DNA of 64,000 nucleotides, taken from Actinopolymorpha alba DSM 45243 (GTDB lineage Bacteria > Actinomycetota > Actinomycetes > Propionibacteriales > Actinopolymorphaceae). A model generated the notes under the pieces. It had not been told where the DNA came from and searched no databases. It saw only the letters and a program-made list of their open reading frames with translations. Of the stretch, positions 37,371-44,878 are shown one piece after another. The position numbers and the translations under genes were made by a program. Every line of letters begins with the position of its first letter. The first letter of the stretch is position 1. Where the stretch lies: assembly GCF_000373925.1 (NCBI RefSeq), contig NZ_KB892707.1, positions 490,949 through 554,948 of the forward strand. Reading direction: 5' to 3'.

Positions 37371-38367
37371 CCTCCCGGAGTCCGCGATGTGGTCCGTGCC
37401 CGCGGACGAGCCCCTGCTCGAGGTGTCAGACCTCGTTGTCGAGTACGCCAGTGACGAGCCGGTCAGGGCCGTTGACAAGGTGAGCTTGCGGGTCGGCCGC
37501 GGGGAGTTCGTCGGCATCGTGGGCGAGTCGGGGTGTGGCAAGTCAACCTTGCTGTACGCGATCTCGTCGTTGCTGACCTCCCCGGCCCGGGTCGTGTCCG
37601 GATCGGTGACATTCAAGGGTCACCAGATGACGTCGCTGACCGAGGACGAACTCCGGCAGATCCGCTGGCGCGACTTATCCGTCGTCATGCAAAGTGCGAT
37701 GAACGCACTGAACCCGGTGCTGACCATCGGCGCCCAACTACGAGATGCGATGGCGGCACACGAGAAGGTCTCACCCGCACGGCTGCGTGAGCGGTCGGAA
37801 GACGTGCTGCGCCTGGTCGGTATCGACCCGATCCATCTGCGCAGCTATCCGCACCAGTTGTCGGGCGGCATGCGCCAGCGCGCGATGATCGCCATGGCGC
37901 TGGTCTTCAAGCCCGACCTTGTCATCATGGACGAGCCGACGTCGGCCCTCGACGTGGTCGCCCAGCGCTCGTTGATACTGCGGGTGAAGCAACTGCAACG
38001 CGAGATCGGGTTCGCCGTGCTGTTCGTGACGCACGACATGTCCTTGGTGAGCCACTTGTCCGACCGGCTGGCCATCATGTACGCAGGCCAGATCGCCGAA
38101 CTCGGGCCCACGCGAGAGGTGTTCTCCAACCCCAGACACCCTTACAGTCAAGGGCTTCTGCAGGCCTTCCCCTCCATCCGGGGTCCCCGGCGCCCGCTCA
38201 CGGGCATCCCCGGTAGCCCACCAGACCTTCGCCGACCACCCACCGGTTGCCGCTTCCATCCACGATGTGGTCAGGTGATGGAAGTCTGCTCCCGCGATGA
38301 ACCCCGGGTCCACCAGGTCGGCGACACCGATCTCGTGCGATGCCATCTGTACGAAGCGGAGGCGTAG
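37351..38367 (+). CDS. Oligopeptide/dipeptide-type ABC transporter ATPase (DppD type)
   Basis: 338 residues. Walker [11 protein letters not shown], signature [15 protein letters not shown], Walker [15 protein letters not shown]-loop VTHDM, and the C-terminal oligopeptide-transporter extension with [19 protein letters not shown], whose cysteines bind an Fe-S cluster in some relatives. GTG start after GAGGAGGAGACGCC. Forms a heterodimer with the next gene product. Confidence 0.94.
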   Translation: MAAPLPSLPESAMWSVPADEPLLEVSDLVVEYASDEPVRAVDKVSLRVGRGEFVGIVGESGCGKSTLLYAISSLLTSPARVVSGSVTFKGHQMTSLTEDELRQIRWRDLSVVMQSAMNALNPVLTIGAQLRDAMAAHEKVSPARLRERSEDVLRLVGIDPIHLRSYPHQLSGGMRQRAMIAMALVFKPDLVIMDEPTSALDVVAQRSLILRVKQLQREIGFAVLFVTHDMSLVSHLSDRLAIMYAGQIAELGPTREVFSNPRHPYSQGLLQAFPSIRGPRRPLTGIPGSPPDLRRPPTGCRFHPRCGQVMEVCSRDEPRVHQVGDTDLVRCHLYEAEA

Positions 38368-38369
38368 CG

Positions 38370-39419
38370 ATGGTTGCCACGGAGACTGCCGGTACGGCCG
38401 ACCAGCCAGGTGAGTCGGGTCGGGCGGGGAGGCCTTCCCATCCGGTGCTTCGAGCGCGGAGGTTGACCCGGCACTTCAAGGTCGGTGGAACCTTTGGTCG
38501 GCGTACTCTCCACGCGGTCGACGACGTCGACCTGGTGATCGGTGAACGCGAGATCGTCGCGCTCGTGGGCGAAAGCGGAAGTGGCAAGAGCACCGTCGCC
38601 CGGCTGCTTGCCCTGCTGTATCCGGTGACCGCCGGCGACATCGAGTTTCGCGGACAACCTGTGGCATCGTTGCGGTCGCGGAGAAGGAAGCTCGACTACC
38701 GCCGCCGGGTGCAGATGGTGTTCCAGGATCCGTTCAGCTCGCTCAGCCCGGTGTATCCGATCTCGCATGGCCTTCTGCGCGCGCTCATCCTTCACCGGCC
38801 GGAGCTGTCGAGGACGGCCCGTCGCGAGGAGGCCGAACGTCTGCTGGAGTTGGTGGGCCTGACACCCGCGCGGGAAATGCTGCAGAAGTATCCGTACGAA
38901 CTCAGCGGTGGGCAGCGCCAACGCGTCGGGTTCGCCGCCGCCCTGGCTTGCCGGCCTGAGGTCATCCTCGCCGACGAACCCGTGTCGATGCTGGACGTGT
39001 CCATCCGCATCGGCCTGCTCAACCTGATGGCGGAGCTTCGCGAGCGAGCGGGTGTGTCGTTCCTCTACATCACCCATGATCTGGCCAGTGCGCGGTACGT
39101 CGCGGACCGGATGATGGTGATGTACGCCGGCCACGTGGTGGAGTCCGGGCCCTCGGAGGAGGTACTGACCGCGCCGCGACACCCGTACACCCAGCTGTTG
39201 CTCGCGGCGGCACCCGATCCGTGGGCGCCGCTGGGGGAGGCGGCGGAAGGCGACTACGGCGAACCACCGAAGGTCGTCGACCCGGGGGAGGGGTGCCGCT
39301 TCCGCCCGCGCTGCCCGCTGGCCGTGTCAGCGTGCGAGAACATCACGCCCAGGTTGACCGAGCTGGGACCGGGACATTCGGCGGCCTGCCATGTCGCCGC
39401 CGATCCTGCCCTGCGTTGA
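38370..39419 (+). CDS. Oligopeptide/dipeptide-type ABC transporter ATPase (DppF type)
   Basis: 349 residues. Walker A GESGSGKSTVARLL, QMVFQDPFSSLSPVYPI (Q-loop), signature LSGGQRQRVGFAAAL, Walker B EVILADEPVSMLDVS, H-loop ITHDLA, and a cysteine-containing tail CRFRPRCPLAVSACE. ATG 38370 follows GGAGG, two bases after the DppD stop. Last gene of the operon; no terminator is obvious downstream. Confidence 0.94.
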   Translation: MVATETAGTADQPGESGRAGRPSHPVLRARRLTRHFKVGGTFGRRTLHAVDDVDLVIGEREIVALVGESGSGKSTVARLLALLYPVTAGDIEFRGQPVASLRSRRRKLDYRRRVQMVFQDPFSSLSPVYPISHGLLRALILHRPELSRTARREEAERLLELVGLTPAREMLQKYPYELSGGQRQRVGFAAALACRPEVILADEPVSMLDVSIRIGLLNLMAELRERAGVSFLYITHDLASARYVADRMMVMYAGHVVESGPSEEVLTAPRHPYTQLLLAAAPDPWAPLGEAAEGDYGEPPKVVDPGEGCRFRPRCPLAVSACENITPRLTELGPGHSAACHVAADPALR

Positions 39420-39481
39420 GCTGCTGTCATTACGTGAGGTTGCTGAACAGCCCGGGCGATTCCTACCTGCTGGATAGGGAA

Positions 39482-39510
39482 TTGACAGGCGTGGGTGGCC
39501 CGGTTAGCTT
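39482..39510 (+). promoter_or_regulatory. Promoter upstream of the leader peptide
   Basis: -35 TTGACA, 17-base spacer, -10 TAGCTT. The closest match to the sigma-70 consensus in the window. Confidence 0.7.
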
Positions 39511-39610
39511 CGCTGGTATGAAACCCCGTCGCGCGCGCAGTGGGCGGACCATGTGCCGGCCCGCCCGCCCGTCACGGCATGACCTTCGCAGTGTCCTTCG
39601 GTGCGACCTC

Positions 39611-39667
39611 GTGAGTCGCCGGCACGTCGATCTGCGTCGGGTGGCCAGCGCGATCTGTCGCGGCTGA
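39611..39667 (+). CDS. Putative sulfur-operon leader peptide
   Basis: 18-residue peptide VSRRHVDLRRVASAICRG (GTG start). It matches the short actinobacterial leader peptides with a RRHVDLxRVxSAxC pattern that precede sulfonate, sulfate and cysteine genes; the single conserved Cys near the end suggests ribosome stalling when cysteinyl-tRNA is short (mechanism inferred). The frame is open back to ATG 39518, which would give 49 residues. It is followed by a candidate attenuator hairpin and the SsuD-like pseudogene, exactly where an ssu leader should be. Confidence 0.72.
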   Translation: MSRRHVDLRRVASAICRG

Positions 39668-39732
39668 CCGCGGCCTCGCCTCACACACAAGGTGGGTCAG
39701 TACGTCGTCGTCCGGCCACCCCGCTCTTTTCT

Positions 39733-39789
39733 CCCTGACGCGTTCCTCTCATCTGGAATCGGTTCCAGCTTTCCCGTCACGCGTCAGGG
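39733..39789 (+). promoter_or_regulatory. Attenuator-like nested hairpin
   Basis: CCCTGACGCG (39733-39742) pairs perfectly with 39780-39789, enclosing a second hairpin CTGGAA-TCGG-TTCCAG (39753-39768). It lies 65 bases after the leader peptide stop and 27 before the pseudogene start. Confidence 0.55.
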
Positions 39790-39816
39790 CCCAGACCCTC
39801 GCGGAAGGATTTCGCC

Positions 39817-41060
39817 ATGCCTGTGGAGTTTCTCGGTCTCGGAGCGACGAACGACGGCTCAGAGGCGCACGCACGGTCAGGCCCGCGGTTTGACCGGAGC
39901 TTCACGTTGCGGCTGGCCCGTGCCCACCAGGAACACGGATGGGACCACCTGACTTCCCCTGCGGCACAGGTGTCTCCGACCCCGCCCGGGCCGCGGCGTT
40001 CGTCGCCAGGCGGACCGAGCGGATCCAGCTTCGCCTGGCCCACAAGCCAGAGCTTGCTCCGCCCACGTTCGCGGCCCAGCGGTTCGCCGCACTGGACCGG
40101 ATCAGTGACGGCCGGGTGTCGGTCCAACTCGTCACCCCCACCAGCACCAGCACCAGCACCAGCACGGTCGGCCGGACGCACGAGGTCCAACTGCCTGAGG
40201 AAGAGGCCCACGAACGAACCCGGGAGTACGCCCAGATCCTCAAGCTGGCCTGGACAACCAGGACGCAGTTCGACTACGGCGGCACGCACTACCAGGTCAA
40301 CGACTTCGCCAGCGAGGTCTTCCCCGTACGGCAGCCGCGTCCTCACCTGACCTTCAGCGGCTCGTCGCCCGCGGCCTTCCGGACCGGCGGTGCGGAAGCG
40401 GACGGCTTCCACCTGCCGGCCGCGCCGAGTCGTACCCTCGCCGAGCAGATCGGCTGGGTCAGAGCGGCGGCCCGGTTTGCCGGGCGGTCCGGCGTACCCA
40501 CGATCCAGGTGGGATTCCGTCCGATCCTGGCGGCGACCGAGAAGCTGGCCTGGGAGAAGGCGCGCGCCACGCTGCACGCGGTCCGGGCGCGAAAGGCCAA
40601 CCGTGGTTCGCTCGAACGCCACACCCTCCTGGTGGGCACTCCGGAGACGGTCGCCGCCGCGCTGCTCGACCACTACGACCTCGGCGCGACGGCGTTCCTC
40701 GGGTGGGGATTCGACCTCCTGAGTGACGCTGTGGAGTTCGGCCGGCAGGTCATCCCGATCGTCCGCTACGAAGTCGCCCGGCGGGAAGCCTCCGGCGCCA
40801 GGCCGGGCGCGACCCGTGGAACGCCCGGCGCAGACCCCCATGCCGGGGAAGCCTGGACAACTCACGAAGCCGTCGAGCACGATTGGCTGTGGCGCCGGGG
40901 CGCGGCCGGTGGTGGACCACTGGCCCGCCCGAAATTGTCGCGCCGGCGCCGCTCGACCACTAGCATCTCGGCGTCGAGAGTTTCTCGGCCCGCGGTGTCG
41001 AACGTCCTTGGAGATGCCATCGACTTCGGTCGCTATGTGATCCCACTCGTGCGCGAGTAG
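39817..41060 (+). pseudogene. LLM-class flavin monooxygenase (SsuD-like), frameshifted and rearranged
   Basis: Remnant of an alkanesulfonate-monooxygenase-type enzyme. The N-terminus MPVEFLGLGATNDGSEAHAR through LRLARAHQEHGWD is in frame from ATG 39817; the rest (VSDPARAAAFVARRTERIQL onward) is in another frame that begins near 39939, so a frameshift lies around 39935-39960. The flavin/substrate loop normally rich in Gly/Asn/His is replaced by PTSTSTSTSTV, encoded by a 6-base ACCAGC repeat (about 40139-40163). After the normal C-terminus (DAVEFGRQVIPIVR near 40726-40770) a low-complexity stretch leads to a second C-terminus, DAIDFGRYVIPLVRE. Not expected to be functional. Confidence 0.8.
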
Positions 41061-41114
41061 TTGCCAAGCGGGACGCCGAGCGAACGGCGTAGCGATCCCC
41101 TGAGGGAGCTGATA

Positions 41115-41888
41115 ATGGGATTCGCGCAGGACTGGAAAGAGTGGCACCAGGAGCGTGAGCGGTCGGCGGCCGCGCCGTACTCCATGCTCGCTCTGGTCGG
41201 TACGTTCTGGATCGACGACGCGACGACGGTTCCTGAGGTGCCCGGCATGTGGAGTGTCGACGAGCAGGGCGTCATGGTGAAGGGTCGGGGCGAGGATGGT
41301 CTCGTGGTCGACGGCGAGGTTGTCGACGGCACGTCCCGGCCGCGTTCTGACCGCGATCCCAGACCGTCCACCATCTCCCACGGTGACTGGAAACTCGCGC
41401 TGATCGAGCGGAGCGGCAGGTTCGCGGTGCGGGTCTACGATCCCCACGCGACGACACGCACCTCCTTCGGGGGCATCGAGGCGTTCCCGCCGGAGGAGCC
41501 GTGGGCAGTGCCGGCGACCTACACCGCCTATGCCGGTGAAGTAGTGGTGACAGTCCCGAACGCCGACGGCTACGACCGCGACCTCGCCCTGTCAGGTGAA
41601 GTGCGGTTCGTCGTCAACGACCAGGCGCTCACGCTGCGGGTCAGCAGGCGCGACGACGGCCTGCACGCGGTCTTCTCCGACCGCACCAGCGGCGACACGA
41701 CCTTCCGCTTCAGGTTCCTCAACCTGCCTGTGCCCGACGTCGACGGCGCGACGCTGATCGACTTCAACCGCGCCTACCTCCCGCCCTGCGCGTTCACCGA
41801 CCACTACCTGTGCCCCTACCCGCCCGAGGACAACGCTCTGCCGCTCGCGGTCACCGCCGGCGAGAAGGCGATACGCCGCCGCCGTTGA
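41115..41888 (+). CDS. DUF1684 domain protein
   Basis: 257 residues. FAQDWKEWHQERERSAAAPYSML at the N-terminus, then LVGTFWID, and the conserved C-terminal block IDFNRAYLPPCAFTDHYLCPYPPEDN typical of DUF1684. Predicted cytoplasmic beta-rich protein; function unknown. ATG 41115 follows GAGGGAG; upstream in-frame codons lack such a site. Confidence 0.87.
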   Translation: MGFAQDWKEWHQERERSAAAPYSMLALVGTFWIDDATTVPEVPGMWSVDEQGVMVKGRGEDGLVVDGEVVDGTSRPRSDRDPRPSTISHGDWKLALIERSGRFAVRVYDPHATTRTSFGGIEAFPPEEPWAVPATYTAYAGEVVVTVPNADGYDRDLALSGEVRFVVNDQALTLRVSRRDDGLHAVFSDRTSGDTTFRFRFLNLPVPDVDGATLIDFNRAYLPPCAFTDHYLCPYPPEDNALPLAVTAGEKAIRRRR

Positions 41889-41917
41889 GACGCGGGGTTC
41901 TGGGGCCGAGGCTGGCG

Positions 41918-42304
41918 TCAGCCGCGTTCGAGCTTGTCGGGCACCACCATGCTCAGCACGAAGCTCGCGAGGGACACGATGATCGCGCCCCAGAAGCCGG
42001 CCCAGAATCCGTCCACCGTGAAGGTCAGATGGAGCTGACTGGCAAGCCACCCCACCAACAGGAACAGCAGGGCGTTGACGACCAGCGAGATCAGACCGAG
42101 CGTCAGGACGTAGAAGCCGCAGCCGACCACCTTGATAATCGGTTTGAGTACGGCGTTGACGACACCGAAGATGACCGCGACCGCGAGGAGCGTGCCGACC
42201 TTGGCCGCTGTGGACGTGCCGCCCAGCGCGATTCCGGGCACCACCAGCGTGGCGGCCCACAGCGCGAGAGCGTTGATGACGACGCGTACGACGATGCTGA
42301 TCAC
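41918..42304 (-). CDS. Phage-holin-family-like small membrane protein (PF04020 type)
   Basis: 128 residues, four transmembrane helices (about 5-25, 35-55, 62-85, 98-120). IFGVVNAVLKPIIKVVG and LGLISLVVNALLFLLVGWLA are characteristic of the YvlD/4-TMS holin superfamily IV. Despite the name these are chromosomal membrane proteins with no phage genes nearby; in Bacillus they relate to envelope stress. Confidence 0.86.
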   Translation of the reverse strand: MISIVVRVVINALALWAATLVVPGIALGGTSTAAKVGTLLAVAVIFGVVNAVLKPIIKVVGCGFYVLTLGLISLVVNALLFLLVGWLASQLHLTFTVDGFWAGFWGAIIVSLASFVLSMVVPDKLERG

Positions 42305-42373
42305 CCATCGATCCTCCCACGCCTGTCCGCTCCCGCAGAAGTAACGCCGGGCGGTGAGTTCACCTCCTGCCTG

Positions 42374-44791
42374 TTACCGCTCGTCGCCGACCAGTCGCGT
42401 GACGCCGCCGGTGAGTTTCGCGAGCACGGTGAGGGCGTACCCGAGCGCTTCGTACCTCGAGCTGGTGAGTACGAGGTCGCCGTCCACCACTCGTGCGGTG
42501 ATGCGCTCGCCGGGTGCGATCAGGTGGCGCGCGACGAGTTGGCGGCCGTCGCCGGCGGCGTACGTCACCCGCACCGTCGCAGGGGTGCTGCCGGGATTGG
42601 TGAGGATCGCGGTGTGCTCACCTTGCTGGCGGGCCAGGACGCTGACGTCCGTACGTACGAAGAATCGCAGGATGTCCCCGGTGGAGGCGGGGGCGTTGAG
42701 GGTGAACGACGCGGTGGTGACGTCGCCGGTGATCCGGCTCTGTGCCGCGGTGAGGGGCCCGCCGCGAGGCTCCTTGAGCCTGAGGGTCGCCGAGCCTGCG
42801 CCGGACCACCGGGCGACCGCCAACCGGCTGGTCCCGTCATCGGCGCGGGCCATGAGCGCGGACCATCCGTCGGGTACGGCGGGCTGGGAGACATGGGCGG
42901 CGAGCTTCGCGGTCGTGGCGTGATCGTTGCCCGGGAAGAGCGCGGCGCCCCGGTTGCCCGTCCCCGTGTCCGTCGATCCGGTGACCAGAAGGGAGTTGTT
43001 CCTGCCGTCGACGGTCCGGGCTCTGATCCCTGAGCCGCCCATGACCACCATGCCGAGCCGGTCAGCGAGGTTGACCCAGCTACCTCTCAGCGCGCCAGAG
43101 CCCTCTCCGCCCACGGAGTAGATCGGACGGTTCTCCGCCACACCGGGGATGCGCTCCAGCGAGTAGCTGAAGGTACTTCCCGTGCCGCGGTCGAGGAGCA
43201 TGGTCATCCCGTCCGGGAACGCCGTCATCGAGAACATCCGGGTGCCGATCAGGCCCGCGGTCGAGAACCGGTCGGGGCGGCAGTCGCAGGCGTGCTTGCC
43301 GGCGCCCTTCGCCGCGCCGATCAGGCTGCCCGGGCGGTAGTAGGTGAACACCGGATCGTCGAGATGGCCCGTCGCGGGCGGCACCACCAGTCCCATCGGC
43401 CGGACCGGATTCCACGACATCGTGACGGTCGTCCCGTCGAAGCGGCCCTGCACGACCTCGACGTCGCCGTACACGTGGGTTCCCGACGTCGCGTCCCGGT
43501 CATCCCGGAACTCCTCCTCGCTGGGCGTTGGCGACGGGCCGAAGACGCGGTGGTTCCACCATGACCCCGCGATCCGTTTGACCAGCATCGTTTCGTACCC
43601 GAGCTCGCTCTGGCCGAGCAGCGACCCGTCGGGTTGCGCCGCCTGCCGGCGCGCGATGGTGAGCAACGCGCGCGACTCCAGGACCGAAGCGTCGGGACGG
43701 CGGAACCTGGTGGCGAGCACGGACAGATAGCCAAGGTGCTGGTAGTCCTTGCTGATCCAGTCCTGGCCGGCCGGCATCACCAGGTCACCGTCGTCGCTCG
43801 CGAGCGGCCCGAGAATCCCTTCCCACACCTCCTGGGCGCGGAACCCCACCTGCGGTGGCGCATGCCCGGCCACCGCCTCGATGATGGCGGCATCGCCCAC
43901 ACTCACGTGGGTCACCTGTTGGTAGAGCGGGTTGAAGAAGCCGTGGTTCTCCATCGTCAGGTCGGGATACAGGTTGACCGAGGAGATGCGGTCCTTGACC
44001 GGCCGGCTCTCGACGATCTGGTCCGACTCCGCGTCGGCGGACGTCGACGAGGCGTTCAGGGCGAGGACGATCGCGCGCTCACGCCATTTCGGCGCCCGCG
44101 GATCCTGGGGCGACAGGGCCGCCGCGAGGGCCGGTGTCGGCGCGTTCCAGCCGTTCTCCTCCGCCTTGGTGTCGCCCTTCTCGCCGTTGCCGATCGGCTT
44201 GGTGAGGAGGATGTCGGCCTCCGCGGAGATCACCTTCCTCGCCAGAACCTTCGTCTCCTCGTCCAGGTGGTCCCAGAGGAGGTACGCCGCGAACCCGAAC
44301 GTGTAGGTCACCAGCGAGGCCTGCGTGGTGCCGCCACCCCAACGGTCGTGGCCCGCCCCCGAGAGCTTGTTGGTGAGCGCAGTGTGCCGGATCGACTTGA
44401 TGGTGTGGTCCAGCATCGTGGCCCGGGAGACGCCGCCGAACGACGACTGGCGGGGGAGTGCGGTGAGCAGGGTCGCGTACGCGAACGCGAGCTGTCCCGC
44501 ACCCCGGGGCTGGGTGACGCCGGTGCCAGCGGACTCGTACCGGCCGGTGTTGGGTTCGGGGATGTCGGAGCTTCGCCAGTAACGCTCCGCGTGGGGGACG
44601 AAGCGGGACAGGATCTGGAGCTCCAGTGCCTGCTTCTCCTGGTCGGTCAGGACCCGGTAGCTGCTGTCCGCCACCTTCCTCTGCTCGGTCTGTAGCTGGT
44701 AGCCATCGTCCGTCGCGATCGATGGCCGCGCCATGGACAGGATGCCAAGCAACGCGGCGATGCCTCCGCTGAGCACGATCGACCGGCGCAT
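42374..44791 (-). CDS. Large secreted protein, possible alpha/alpha-toroid polysaccharide lyase-like
   Basis: 805 residues with a Sec signal (RRSIVLSGGIAALLGILSM, cleavage about residue 26). The first half is helical with many aromatic residues and motifs ISSVNLYPDLTMENHGFFNP and WNAPTPALAAALSP; the second half is beta-rich (from about residue 450), ending in small beta-sandwich-like repeats. This helical-then-beta plan with Asn-His in a loop resembles heparinase/PL8-type lyases, but I cannot name the family and catalytic residues are unproven. No CAZyme neighbours. Confidence 0.6.
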   Translation of the reverse strand: MRRSIVLSGGIAALLGILSMARPSIATDDGYQLQTEQRKVADSSYRVLTDQEKQALELQILSRFVPHAERYWRSSDIPEPNTGRYESAGTGVTQPRGAGQLAFAYATLLTALPRQSSFGGVSRATMLDHTIKSIRHTALTNKLSGAGHDRWGGGTTQASLVTYTFGFAAYLLWDHLDEETKVLARKVISAEADILLTKPIGNGEKGDTKAEENGWNAPTPALAAALSPQDPRAPKWRERAIVLALNASSTSADAESDQIVESRPVKDRISSVNLYPDLTMENHGFFNPLYQQVTHVSVGDAAIIEAVAGHAPPQVGFRAQEVWEGILGPLASDDGDLVMPAGQDWISKDYQHLGYLSVLATRFRRPDASVLESRALLTIARRQAAQPDGSLLGQSELGYETMLVKRIAGSWWNHRVFGPSPTPSEEEFRDDRDATSGTHVYGDVEVVQGRFDGTTVTMSWNPVRPMGLVVPPATGHLDDPVFTYYRPGSLIGAAKGAGKHACDCRPDRFSTAGLIGTRMFSMTAFPDGMTMLLDRGTGSTFSYSLERIPGVAENRPIYSVGGEGSGALRGSWVNLADRLGMVVMGGSGIRARTVDGRNNSLLVTGSTDTGTGNRGAALFPGNDHATTAKLAAHVSQPAVPDGWSALMARADDGTSRLAVARWSGAGSATLRLKEPRGGPLTAAQSRITGDVTTASFTLNAPASTGDILRFFVRTDVSVLARQQGEHTAILTNPGSTPATVRVTYAAGDGRQLVARHLIAPGERITARVVDGDLVLTSSRYEALGYALTVLAKLTGGVTRLVGDER

Positions 44792-44878
44792 CTGCTCCCC
44801 CCTCTGGAGCCCACGGCCGCGAACCCCCGTGGTGGGGGTCCGAAAGCGGCCGGCGCCCCTCCCCGAATCTGGCCCCCC

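Larger units (their letters stand above)
39420..39816 (+). other. Promoter, leader peptide and attenuator-like hairpins before the LLM pseudogene
   Basis: 397 bases between the ABC operon and the pseudogene: a strong promoter (39482-39510), the leader peptide gene (39611-39667) and a stem-in-stem structure (39733-39789). Confidence 0.65.

Noticed and set aside
39939..41060. SsuD-like second frame as an independent gene
   Set aside because: Lacks the conserved N-terminus, which lies in the other frame just upstream; treated as one frameshifted pseudogene.
41918..42304. Prophage remnant suggested by the holin-family name
   Set aside because: No phage genes, integrase or att sites nearby; the family is chromosomal and widespread.
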